DNA of 64,000 nucleotides, from contig CACRXP010000399.1 in NCBI GenBank assembly GCA_902702965.1, forward strand, positions 404,528 to 468,527. The letters are read 5' to 3'. The notes beneath the pieces are model-generated. The model saw nothing but the letters and a program-made list of their open reading frames with translations. It was not told where the DNA came from and ran no database searches. Positions 50,020 through 60,239 of the stretch are shown here, piece after piece. The position numbers were made by a program, and so were the translations under genes. The stretch is from Spirometra erinaceieuropaei (taxonomy: Eukaryota > Platyhelminthes > Cestoda > Diphyllobothriidea > Diphyllobothriidae). Each line of letters opens with the position of its first letter. Position 1 is the first letter of the stretch.

Positions 50020-50330
50020 TTAAAACCTCATTTCACAGCTACAACATTGGTCACCTTAAACTATTTTCTCTTGAGTACTGGTAGAGGAGCACTCATGCAG
50101 GCCTACTGGAATGTGAGAAATTGAGACTGTCTTCTGAACTTCGACGATTTCTTCGCTTTCGCCAAAACAACCAACCTAGGTGGAAACTTCCTCAAAATTC
50201 GTGGAGAACAATCCGACCAGAATGATTACTTTTACTGATTTTTCAGGCAATCGACAGTGCTTGGAACGCCTTTCTCGACAAGGCGCCTACATAAGACTCA
50301 GTAGAAACATTAAAACAAATACTTGATATA
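50020..50330 (+). mobile_element. LINE RT C-terminal remnant (unit C)
   Basis: This is an almost identical copy of the unit B remnant, offset about 13.33 kb, with the same stop and frameshift. Confidence 0.6.
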
Positions 50331-51224
50331 TACTTACTTTAAAAATACCGCCTAACTTGACAGAGCAGGTCTGTTTTACCTGGTCGTCGATTTGAAATCT
50401 TCCACTGCCAATGCGGATAAGTGTTGTTTCTATTTTTCATAATCATCCACAAATTAGTGCTTTCGGCTTTCCATCCAAAAAATTCAAAAAACAATATTTT
50501 GTAATATGCGTATGACACGGACACAGAATATTGCATGTACCGTTTTAAATAGGGTCTTTGATTGCATTGATTATTACCCCTGAATTTACTTAACTGTAAT
50601 TGAATAGGCATCACGGGGCAAGTGGAATAACGCAAGTTTCGTTTCCTGCAATTTGTCGGAAGAAGCTTGTAAGAATTCCCGCTCACTTTTATTTTAGGAA
50701 CACGATTTTACTAAATACCAACACCCACACCACACCAATCACGAAACAGTTGCAATACTATCCACTTCCAGCCAAGATATGTTGTTAGCTCTCATTCTAA
50801 AATACACACATAAAATAACGTGAGTCAGATGGATTACAAATGTAACAGCAATGCAAACAATGCGCGCATTAGAAATCTTTGTATAGTGTTTGATTTTTAT
50901 AAAATCGTTAGCCGGCTACAACTGAGATACAATCAAATAAATGCCTTAAATTCGGTAACAGCTGCATTACACAAATTTTCTCATAACAGGTTTGTGGTAG
51001 TCTCTATGAAGATTGAATAAAAGGTCCGGTGAAAAGAACACGGGATTGCAACCCGTTGCCATTCCTGTCTGAAAGTTTGCCATTAAAACTCGACTATACA
51101 TTTAATAAGACGTACAACTGCGCGAGATTAATATCTTCAATTAATCGTAGCGGGCACTTCTATCGTCAATTCCTAATTTGAACTATGATGGATATGATGG
51201 TGTGCAGAAATAAGCACAGATCCT

Positions 51225-52477
51225 CTACTGAATGGCGGCAATGTATCTGAAAGCCTCCAATGCGTTTAAAATCTTACTTGCTAGGCATTTCTTCAAGCAC
51301 TTCTTCACGCTTTTGAATGGTCTTTCTTTTGTCTTGGTGAAATATGTTCCTTCCTGACAGTCACCACTTTTGGTGCAAGTGTATGCTGTATGCTCTTCCT
51401 TCTTTGTCACTGAAATAAACCCACAACAATTATCAACAAGTAGAGAAAACTGAAGCAACATCATAGTCAACAGCGGATGCATGCACTAAGAACAGAACAA
51501 AAGCACTCAGCAAAAATATGACGGTAACATGGTAGCTTACGATCTGTCCAACCAGTGCATATGGGCACACACTGTTTGTAAGCATTAAAGCCATCGTCTT
51601 TTCTCTCAATCTTGAGACATGTCTCCTTTTTGTCGTCGCACACTTTAAAGAACTTCGCGGAGCCGCTTTCCACTAAAATGCATGATCACTTCCAGGTCAA
51701 AGAACTTTATTCTTTAAACTCTGTTTAACAAAGGCGCGTGAAATCGCTTAAAATAAATGAGCGTCGAATGGTGACTTACATTTTCTTACCAGCTGACACG
51801 ACAGAACACACAACACATGCCTCTCAAAGATTGTTTTGTGGCCTTGCCTTCCATAAACGTCATACGCATTGCAAGTTTGATCTGGACCTTCACAATAGTA
51901 GGCTGTCGTTTTCTCAGTTATGCCCTCTTGAGACAAAGAAAGAAGTTGCTCATTAATGTCTATGCTCTGGATGAGTAGTCGACCGCGAACGCGCGAAACG
52001 TCTGCAGTTACAACGGACAGAGTGGAGAATCACTTAAAAGGAAGTACAAACCTCGTTCATTGGCGCATATATCGCGGCATCCCTTGTCCTTGCCAGCATC
52101 TCCAGTGGTGTAGGCCAGATCGGTGCAGTCTGTGCGGTCACCTTTGCATATTTGTTGTGTGCCTTCTGAACACAAAAGAGACGAATATGAAAGTGAGTGC
52201 GAGCTTTGACAGACTAATATATACTTATATTTGCATTGCTGATTTATAAACAGGAGTCGAATTTTGGTATCATGTCTTTCAAGTGGTTAGGACTAGAGCT
52301 CATGTCTTTCTCGCTGGATGATCTCTACCGATTAATAAAATAAAATGGCCTATGTAGCAGATATAGTGATTTTATATCAATTGTCCGTAATTGTAGGAAA
52401 TGATCAAGCGTACCAGAGACGACGATTATGGAAATCAACGCAGCCTGAAATAGCATTGACGAAGAGGATCTCATCAT
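51225..52477 (-). CDS. Secreted four-domain cysteine-rich protein, copy C (5 exons)
   Basis: Exons join(52477-52414, 52165-52052, 51926-51780, 51672-51541, 51409-51225) give 213 residues. Domains 1-4 differ from copy B by only a few residues (for example CANE for CAKE in domain 1 and a KDDG for KEDG change in domain 3). The signal exon differs strongly (MMRSSSSMLFQAALIS...), and its donor is GTACGC, closer to copy A. Two adjacent ATGs open the frame; I chose the first. All introns are GT-AG and phase 1. It is the product of the recent 13.3-kb tandem duplication, with a divergent patch around exon 1. Confidence 0.82.
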
Positions 52478-52534
52478 GCCAGACCGATGGCACTGTAGGA
52501 GCTAGAGTTTGACAATTTCGGATATCATATACGC

Positions 52535-52547
52535 CTATATTTATTTC
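52535..52547 (-). promoter_or_regulatory. Putative TATA region, copy C
   Basis: The minus-strand GAAATAAATATAG sits at the position of the copy B TATA box but has lost the core TATAAA match. This may weaken or shift initiation. Confidence 0.35.
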
Positions 52548-55029
52548 ATTTGGTGGTCCACTTTGCTGACATGCCATTGGTTACAGCAAAACGTTGAGTG
52601 ACAACTGTTTGCTTCCGCAATCGTCCCTATGTCATTTTACCAAACCAGGGAAGAATTTTGAATGACAGACAATAAGTCACGTACTCACCCTGGAGCTCAT
52701 TTGGAGGTGTATGTGCTGAATTCATTTTCGATATCCTTTCGTGCTTTAGGCATCTTGTCATGAAACCTCAGCGTGCTGTAGAGAAACCACTAAGCATAAC
52801 TATACCGGTTGAACATCTTGGACAGTTTTTTCCTTTAGAAGGCTTTCTCGGTCTAACTGCGTTTAAATAGCTTATGCATTTTTCAGTCCACACTGGAAAA
52901 CTCCCTGTAGTCCGTCTTCATATTAGTTCGCACGCCTGTCCTCTCGTGGATGGCAGGATTTATTTATCCCCTAAATCAAACACGAAGCCAATAGAACATA
53001 TCTAGATTTGGCGGATACGTCTTTAAATCTGGGAATTCAACTTTCCGTTTGTGCAGTAGCAACGGGAGGTTTGAATCGGTGATAGAGAATTTGCCGTTCA
53101 TGTACGTTGGCTTAATTTTATTCTTGCTGTCTTGACGACGGCTAGTGGCACCTCCTTCGAATTCCTCAAATGATGCACGATGTGGAATCACGCTCGCTCT
53201 TATGCCGCCAACACCATACCATGTAATCCAAGCTATTCGTCCAGGATCCTACGATCACTGGTCGTTCGACCATCATTGCCGAGCATGTTTCTTAGGTACA
53301 CGTTGGGGACAGGGAAATGAATTGCACGTTGATTGGTTTCTACTGGTATAGGATTTGGACATCATCAGATTGTTATTAAGCTCTGTTCATATAGGCAGGG
53401 TTTATCAACCCCCTACGCACAGTGTATGCAAGTATTACTCAGTTATGTACGCTTACCCTGAACAAATGCACCAAATCCTAATCGCGTTCAATTTGTCTTT
53501 TTCGACAAACCTTTTCAAAATCTTATTTGTCAAAAGGCGTTTGATAAGATAACAGTTTACGGAGATCACATTGCGCTCTACATAGTACTCTTCACACAGT
53601 CAGCTCAGAAAACGCGAGTGCTTTATTTTGCTATATTCAGGGGGCCCAAATTCTGCAGAAGCGTATACGTAGACTTGCACTCGACAATGTCACGTCATGG
53701 ATATGACAATTTGAATGTGCTATGAGAGTATTATGAAGGTCGTAGTATATGTCTGGATATTATGGATTCGTCTTAAATTCAAGGAATATCAAGATGCTGT
53801 TCATTGAATGATATTTATGGACTGAAAGTGTAAGTTAACAAAAAAGTTGAAGGAAGACTCTTAGATGACTATGGATCCACGTGCTACCTCATTGTGCATA
53901 GACATATGTATGAAGACGTCAAATTATTGATTTACTCGGAAGTCATTAAGTGTGCGTGTTCAGCTTCCATTGACCAGTTCCCGCTCCTCTATTCAGTTGG
54001 CGAAATGCGCAGCTTCACTGTGCATGCGTATGTCATTTCCGACTTTGTAACGATAACTCAGTCATTATCTTATTTTTTACCTTAAATGTCTGAATGCGAC
54101 TATCACAGTATGTTCCTATTTGGGCTAAGATAACCATGGCGTCTAACCGGCAATGTACGTTTGTTCGGTTGCACGCTGTGACCACACTTGAATTTTTCAA
54201 ATTATCTTCTAGGCAAGTTTCGACTCCGATCATCCCCCAGCGAAATGATCTGAGGCCAATTAGAAATCCGTCATCCGGCCCACCATTGCCATTTCCTCCG
54301 ATTTCTTCGAATTCTCGCTTTTGCGTTTTACACAGTCTGACTGGACTGGAGACCAATTTATTCGTAATGGTTACTTGTCTAGGAATGACATCAAAAATGC
54401 ATGAGTGAATTCATGGAAATGAGGTCATTGAAAGTCATACGATTGCTCAATTGAACGTTTTCTATGTAATGTGCTAGTTCAACGACAATACTGCAGGCAG
54501 CGTCTGAGTACCGTGAACGAGCCTGGGGCGACGCCTTTCCAAACCCTGCTCCAAATTACCAGTCTTCAGCATATGCTAATGCACGTGTACTCAGCAGCCC
54601 TTTACAGGGGCAATTCACAATTTTCTAGTTAAACCACTCGATATTTATTGGCTTACAAAAATACGAAAAACACTGGCTAACTACCACTGGTGAAATCCCC
54701 ACATGACATCAGTCGTCGCCGTAATTTCCGATCGAGGCGAAAACGCGAAACTGAATGACGTTATTTTCCTTTCTGCTTTATTGATTGAAGGCCTTTCAAC
54801 GTGCTGACTGTTGCTTCGAACTTTCACTTCGCTGACTACTGACTTAGACACAGCGGTTTATTCGTCATTACAGAGGAAGAAGTCTCCGGCCAGGCAACAT
54901 TGCAGTATATTTTCACATCACAATACCTTTTCTTCTATATCCTAATGTTCGATAGGGGAGGCCGAGCATCTACCCCCATGGGGCAGTGAAATGGAGGATG
55001 GCCCCGAACAAGTTCTGGCTCACCGGGGT

Positions 55030-55600
55030 TCTGAAGTCCTATCCGATAACAAACTTCACTTTTCACGTTGAGTGACATGGATGGAATGCCAAAAGGTTCC
55101 CCGATTTAAGGACTCATAGTCATAACACTCGTAAAATGTTACAATCGATAGTCTTCCCACACGACAAACCGAAGTCCTGGGGTCGGTATATGGAGGATAC
55201 TTTTGTCGATATCAGAAATTACCATGCGTTAGTGCTCAAAGAACTTTTCTAGTACCGACTTACCCTTCATGCATTTTACTGTGAAAGCGGATTAAAAAAA
55301 CCAGCAGGCCTTCCCTGACGTTCCTGTTTACCTCAAATTTTGTGGCGACCTAAAGGCCTAAGTGTTCTGGAGGGCGAGGGTAGTACCGAAATTCATTACC
55401 CACTTAACAAGCAATGAACATAGTCACCTCACCGTGCTATATCGGCATGTTAAGGGGCACCAGAGGAAACTGGAAAATAAGTCCACCGAATTTTTAAGTC
55501 TTCTGTGGGTGTCCACAAAAAGTGATTATCAATGCAATTTCGTCAACCGGTATGTAAGGAGACGAGATCGCGCTGACAATTTGATGGTGCAATATCAATG
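55030..55600 (+). mobile_element. Fossil Penelope-like element fragment (unit C)
   Basis: This copy keeps a closer catalytic box (SWGRYMEDTFVDI). It also keeps the best downstream match, LTSNEHSHLTVLYRHVKGH followed by CNFVNRYVRRRD, characteristic of PLE RT. Stops and frameshifts make it non-functional. Confidence 0.7.
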
Positions 55601-56239
55601 TTCAGGGTATGCAGCATTTTGTAATTTCAGTTATGTGTAATGATTGGCTGATAATATGAGCTGAGCAAGGGCGGACCAAAGTGTGAAGAGGTCTTGCATC
55701 ACCGCGTGAAAACGACTTCATAGCAGTGAGGCTAGCTGGCATGATGTAGTTTGTTTTCTGACAAGAGGGTAGAAAATCAGCACAATGTCGAGATTTCGGG
55801 AGTACGACAAGGGATGTAGCAGTGGGTGTTAAAACACGGAGTGCGCTACCTGTATAAGGACTGAAATTTTGCATGCCTAGATATGCCGTTTTAGGTTAAT
55901 CTTTTATCGCATTAGCGTTTTCTATTAAATGGGCGAATTTTCGACAAAATGTCAATCAACATTCTTGAATAGAAGCCAGTACGTAAATTTTTGCAGAGGA
56001 AGTTTCTGCCTTGACGGACAGGCTTCTCAGCAGATATGTCGAGTAGTTTTTACAAACTCACTGATTCCCCCATCAAATAGACAGATAGGGAATGCAAATG
56101 CGTGAGCACTATTCGTTGCACTTGCCCTCCTGTTCGCAATAATAATTCTCTACTACTGATTTCTTTGGTCTGCCTCGAATAACGAAAATATTGAACGCCT
56201 ACATCACTACCATGCTTCTGGTTTCTGAAAATCACCGAT

Positions 56240-56800
56240 TAACGCTATTTTCAAATTAACTGGTTCGCTTGTAAAGAGGGCTTACCACTCGTCAGAAGAT
56301 ACCTTAGATACCAAAGTTAAATGAACCACACGTTCAATCGTTCTTTGGGCCCTGTCCACGTGCAGAATTTAAGCCAGAGTTTCCCCTTTAATTAGACTAG
56401 CGGAGTCGGCCAAGCCAATGAGACACTAGCCGGAAAATAAATGAGGTCTATGTATAAGGGCAATTTGTATATGAACTAGCCCTCTATTTATTTTAGTCGG
56501 ATGCACGACATCACTGTGCATATACAATGGAGGAGGATGAGGTTTTATCCAGAAACAATCTACTCTGCGATAGAAATACGGCATCACTTAACCCCATGAA
56601 TTCATCCAAAAACTGCAAGACCTAAAAGTGTAGTTCTCGTCGGCTCGCTACATTAGCATGGACCATTCGACAAGCAAGCACCATGGGAAACAAGGTGCAA
56701 CCATACATGTTCTTGGTTCTAACCAATTGGCAGTAACGCATCTGTACGTCATATTTGAAGAATAAGAAGAAGAGTCGAGCACCGGAACAATTCGTTTATT
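56240..56800. other. Unassigned spacer
   Basis: No repeat match within the window and no coding signal were seen between the end of array unit C and the PLE pair. Confidence 0.4.
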
Positions 56801-56802
56801 AT

Positions 56803-56839
56803 CCTGAGCTTTCAGGCTCGTACAGGAGTCCATCGTCAG
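56803..56839 (-). other. PLE terminal hammerhead-like motif
   Basis: Minus strand: CTGACGA, then GGACTC/GAGCCT able to form an imperfect stem II, then GAAA. This follows the hammerhead core order. A convincing stem III and cleavage triplet could not be assigned by eye. Confidence 0.4.
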
Positions 56840-57180
56840 AGGTAGTGGCAGAAACAGGACAAGCGGCAGTTATAAGGCACGTAGACCCGATCATCGACTG
56901 ACGTCGCACGACTGAAGGTGACTACGAAGGGCTCTGTACACCGGCGCCAGATCGATAAATCTATTGACCGAGTTCTCATCCGAGGCCCAGGCTTCAATCA
57001 ATTCTCGGCCTGTTTTGTTTCCGGCGTGGGCGACTATCTTGGTGGCTGCGAAGTTAAACTCGTGACCCATTTCGTAGGTGTGGGCGGTTACTTGTGATAA
57101 TGCGTCGCCTCGCCGCACAGCCAGCTTATGTTCATGTATGCGCGATCCGAGCATGCGTCCAGTCTGTCCTGTTTTTCACA
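56803..57180 (-). mobile_element. Penelope-like element 3' fragment with GIY-YIG region, minus strand
   Basis: From 57180 down to 56891 the frame reads GQTGRMLGSRIHEHKLAVRR, then SQVTAHTYEMGHEFNFAAT, RELIEAWASDENSVNRFIDL and YRALRSHL. This is the C-terminal GIY-YIG endonuclease region and tail typical of PLEs. Only the later part of the GIY-YIG domain (GxTGRxLxxRIxEH) is present, so the copy is 5'-truncated. About 50 nt downstream is a hammerhead-like CTGACGA...GAAA motif (56803-56839). Confidence 0.8.
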
Positions 57181-57563
57181 CTTGAGGCTTGGTACTCAGA
57201 TGCCAACTCCATCAACAAGCATCTACACCTTCCTTCGGCCTATAAAGTCCTACGTCATTACATACACCGTGACGAAGACACGACAAACTTACGGAGCCTA
57301 AGAAAGCCGAGCAAACACGGCCTGTCAACCACATCACCCAAAAGGGGAACGCAAACGCAACCAACCCCAAATGAGGTGAGGACACGTAAAACAGGATGCC
57401 ACCAACGCTCAAAGGCGACGGGCAGTGGGCCAAGGCAGCGAAAAAAGAAAAAAATCGATCAGCCCAAGGCCAACTAATGCGGCAGTCTATTCAAAAATGC
57501 TGATCTATTTTTTCGCTTGACGCTTTGACAATGGATAGCAGCCCCAGCTCTTCGAAACGTCAG
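57181..57563 (+). mobile_element. Penelope-like element 3' fragment, plus strand
   Basis: The frame begins at FFTLEAWYSDANSINKHLHL and YKVLRHYI, the last part of a PLE protein, then a basic tail rich in Arg and Lys to the stop at 57475-57477. A terminal motif TTTGACAATGGATAGC...TTCGAAACGTC follows (57524-57561). It abuts the minus-strand fragment at about 57180 and is a different subfamily (EAWYSDANSINKH versus EAWASDENSVNRF). Confidence 0.72.
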
Positions 57564-57690
57564 CCAGAAAAGTCCCCCGATCCGGTGAGCAATTCATTCG
57601 CCTCAGACTCTTGGTAGACTCCAATAATACTTTAACTGAAACAATATTATATTGAATTTCATTTGCTAAGAATATGCATTTTCGCTTCAG

Positions 57691-57868
57691 GCTGTACGAC
57701 AGCTTCATGAGAGCCGCTACCGCCCTTTCATGGGAGCATTGTGAAAAGATTAATTAGTTCTCAAATATTTTTTTTGGTCAGGGCAACGAGGATGACGATT
57801 TGGCACTGCGGTTACGATTAAGCAATATCGAGGTTGACCGACCCGCATATCTTGACGTTTTTTTTTAA
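57691..57868 (+). pseudogene. Beta-1,4-galactosyltransferase exon, degenerate duplicate
   Basis: After a 3' splice-like CTTCAG, the frame reads LYDSFMRAATALSWEHCEKIN, TAG, then FSNIFFGQGNEDDDLALRLR and IEVDRPAYLD to a TAA in a T run. It matches the exon at 58254, which lies 563 bp downstream. The stop at 57755 and loss of the WGWGG-type aromatics (FGQGNEDDD) show that it is dead. It covers the conserved GT7 C-terminal catalytic motif. Confidence 0.75.
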
Positions 57869-58253
57869 ATTTTTGTTTGAGAATCTTTCGTGTTCAACAA
57901 TTTATTTTAAAAGAAAAGCAATGCTTTATGAATTATTAACATTAGTTATAATGCGGTTTTGAAAAACGCCTATTATACTGGCCACAAGATAATTAAAGTC
58001 GTCGTTATTCTTTAATTAATAAAAAGATCGTGCTATGTACACGGTACCATTACTCTGAGAATTGATTATTATAAAACGTTCGAATTTGTCCCTACTGACT
58101 ATTCTTCACTTTATTGTTCAATGGTAAAATATGTCAATGCTTCAAATTCAACGTCAGCCCAAAATGCCATCTAACAGCAAATAGTAGCATCTACTGTCCT
58201 GCAAGATCTTTTAAGGAAAAGCATCGCTTCAAAAATACTCATTTTGTTTTTAG

Positions 58254-58663
58254 GCTGTATAAAGAATTTTTGGGAGCAGTAACAACCTTATCATGGGAAC
58301 ATGTCGAAAAGATTAATGAAGCTTCCAATAATTTCTACGGGTGGGGCGGTGAGGATGATGATTTAGCCATCCGACTTCGACTAAACACTATTGAGGTTGA
58401 CCGACCTGCATATTTTGATGGAATCTTTGACGAATTTGATTTAAATCATCCGCAACAGAAGAAGGCTGAGAGTCAACCTTAGTACTGAGGAGAACGTCGC
58501 TTCTCGCTGGAGAGAGGATGGAATACGGCAGACCCGTTACGAGCTCTTTAGTAGAATTGACTATGACCTTTTCGTGTGGATTCTCGTGCCTCTTTTATTT
58601 ATGAATATTTCCGCACACAAACCATTTGCCAAAGAATCGTGCGATTGTATCTTGTCGGTTTGA
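58254..58663 (+). CDS. Beta-1,4-galactosyltransferase-like C-terminal exon, one apparent frameshift
   Basis: The exon follows TTTTGTTTTTAG and reads LYKEFLGAVTTLSWEHVEKI, NNFYGWGGEDDDLAIRLRL and TIEVDRPAYFD. GWGGEDDD is the signature of the GT7 family (Golgi beta-4-galactosyltransferases using UDP-galactose). After about 75 codons a stop appears at 58480. In the next frame LSTEENVASRWREDGIRQTR, YELFSRIDYDLFVWILVPLL and a tail to TGA at 58663 resemble the family's C-terminus (RWRxDGxxxLxY). A single-base indel near 58475-58480 would join them, so it is either an assembly error or a dying gene. The rest of the gene is not visible in the window. Confidence 0.72.
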
Positions 58664-58709
58664 TGCATTTACATAAAAAGTTCATCGTGCAAATCAAGGA
58701 ACAGAATAA

Positions 58710-58913
58710 ATGCTAAAACAAGTTGCCGCTAGTTTTGACAGGCCATCTTGTATGTCAAAGACATATCGCAAGCCGCCAGACACCTTTTCATATCGTAATG
58801 ATTTGCACAAAGTCGACAATCATTCGCCAAGCGATGAGGCCGAAAATGTGACTGACACGACGGAAAACATCCCTAGCATTTCTAATTTTCCCGACAAACT
58901 CTTTGATTATTAA
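58710..58913 (+). other. Short hydrophilic open frame, unknown
   Basis: This 67-residue frame is rich in Ser, Asp and Asn, just downstream of the galactosyltransferase exon. No domain or splice evidence is seen, and it could be chance. Confidence 0.2.
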
Positions 58914-59331
58914 TCATGCGTTACCCCACATAATACAAATATTTCAATATTTGCAGCCACTCATCATGACTGCAACCGGTTTTCTGCCCTCTCTACAGAC
59001 ATGCGTTTCGCCAACATCCCTTTATTGCATGACAAAACTCTGGGTGTTCATCTTATTCGTAAGTGCCCGGCGTTCCTTTCGCGCGTTTCGTGCAGATAGT
59101 CAAGTGTCTACTTATTTAACTTAGGTAGCTTGGTGGACGGTAGTGAAAATCTTAATGTTCAGTTGCCGCTGACTGTACCTTCTTCCTTTCCTATCTGTTG
59201 TAAATGATCTATTTCAGTCACGCCGAAGGATTCCTTTTCGGTCGTCTGCAAAAAAATAATTTATTTGACCTTTCCCGTTGCACATTATGCACTTGCAGAT
59301 TTAAATAAATCGGGTTGAATAGAATGCTCGA

Positions 59332-59350
59332 ATATATATATATATATATT
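59332..59350. repeat. (TA)n microsatellite
   Basis: This is a run of about nine TA units. Confidence 0.95.
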
Positions 59351-59389
59351 TAGATGCACTTTTGGTTTTTATCTTTGTCCTTTCAACTG

Positions 59390-60230
59390 CTGCGACGCCC
59401 CCAGCCCCCCATTCAACTGCACATAATACTGACGCATAGACAAGCATCAAAATTACCAACGCCTACACCAGCGATGTGGACTAGGTCCGTGTCTGCCCAA
59501 CTTACAATCGCACATTCACACCTCACATCGCTTCGTTGGTCAACTGCGACTGACGAATCAGTGCCGCATCCGCCTCTACTTTTCATACTGTCCTTATGCC
59601 GGGACTTACGGTATGGGCCTAAAAAGTCGCATGTGTATCTACAATATCGGAATGCACTGCAATCTGGACACTAGTAGCCTTCATTGCGTCCCCACCATGT
59701 CTAGCAAAATCGACATTTCGCCGCCAACATGGCCATCACCAGCGACTTCACCACCGCCACCATCACCATAGCCGACTCTAGCACTCACACATTCGCATCA
59801 CCTATCGGTCCGCTCGATCGCTTGCGACTCGATCACACAGAGGCTGTGTGCCCAACCTAAGCACGTAGTGCCCCCTCCAACTCTCACGACGCAACATCAT
59901 ACTTCACCGCGCCAATACCAGCGACGTAGACTAGGTCCATTTCTGCCCAAATTGCGATCGCCCATTCACCTCGCATGACAGTTTGACCTGTTATTTGCGA
60001 ATCCATGGCACAGAGCCTGACAAACCATCGCCCGGGGCACTATCTTACACTCGTCAAATCCACCTCCACTTTTTACACTGTCTCTACACCTTGACTCATC
60101 CTGTGGGCCTAAAAGGTCGCATGTGCATCCACGAAAGCGGAATTCACTGCAGTATGAATGTGACTGGCACATGTCGCCTACGCGCCATAGATTGCTAAAG
60201 CACCACATCTACCATGGATCGATAAGGTTA
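59390..60230. repeat. Diverged ~490-bp tandem repeat
   Basis: Landmarks repeat at a 490-bp spacing: GGGCCTAAAA.GTCGCATGTG at 59615 and 60105, and CCAGCGA.GT.GACTAGGTCC at about 59469 and 59928. The region is C-rich on the plus strand and lacks a plausible gene. A 106-residue frame at 59354-59674 is low-complexity and not kept in the second copy. Confidence 0.7.
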
Positions 60231-60239
60231 CATGAGCCT

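Larger units (their letters stand above)
48884..56235. repeat. Array unit C (truncated)
   Basis: This unit matches unit B from its start through gene copy C. It continues with lower similarity to about 56235, where the match to B (TGATTTCTTTGGTCTGCCTCGA block, 43215-43240) ends. The right half of the unit is absent, so the array ends here or was cut by rearrangement. Confidence 0.8.
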
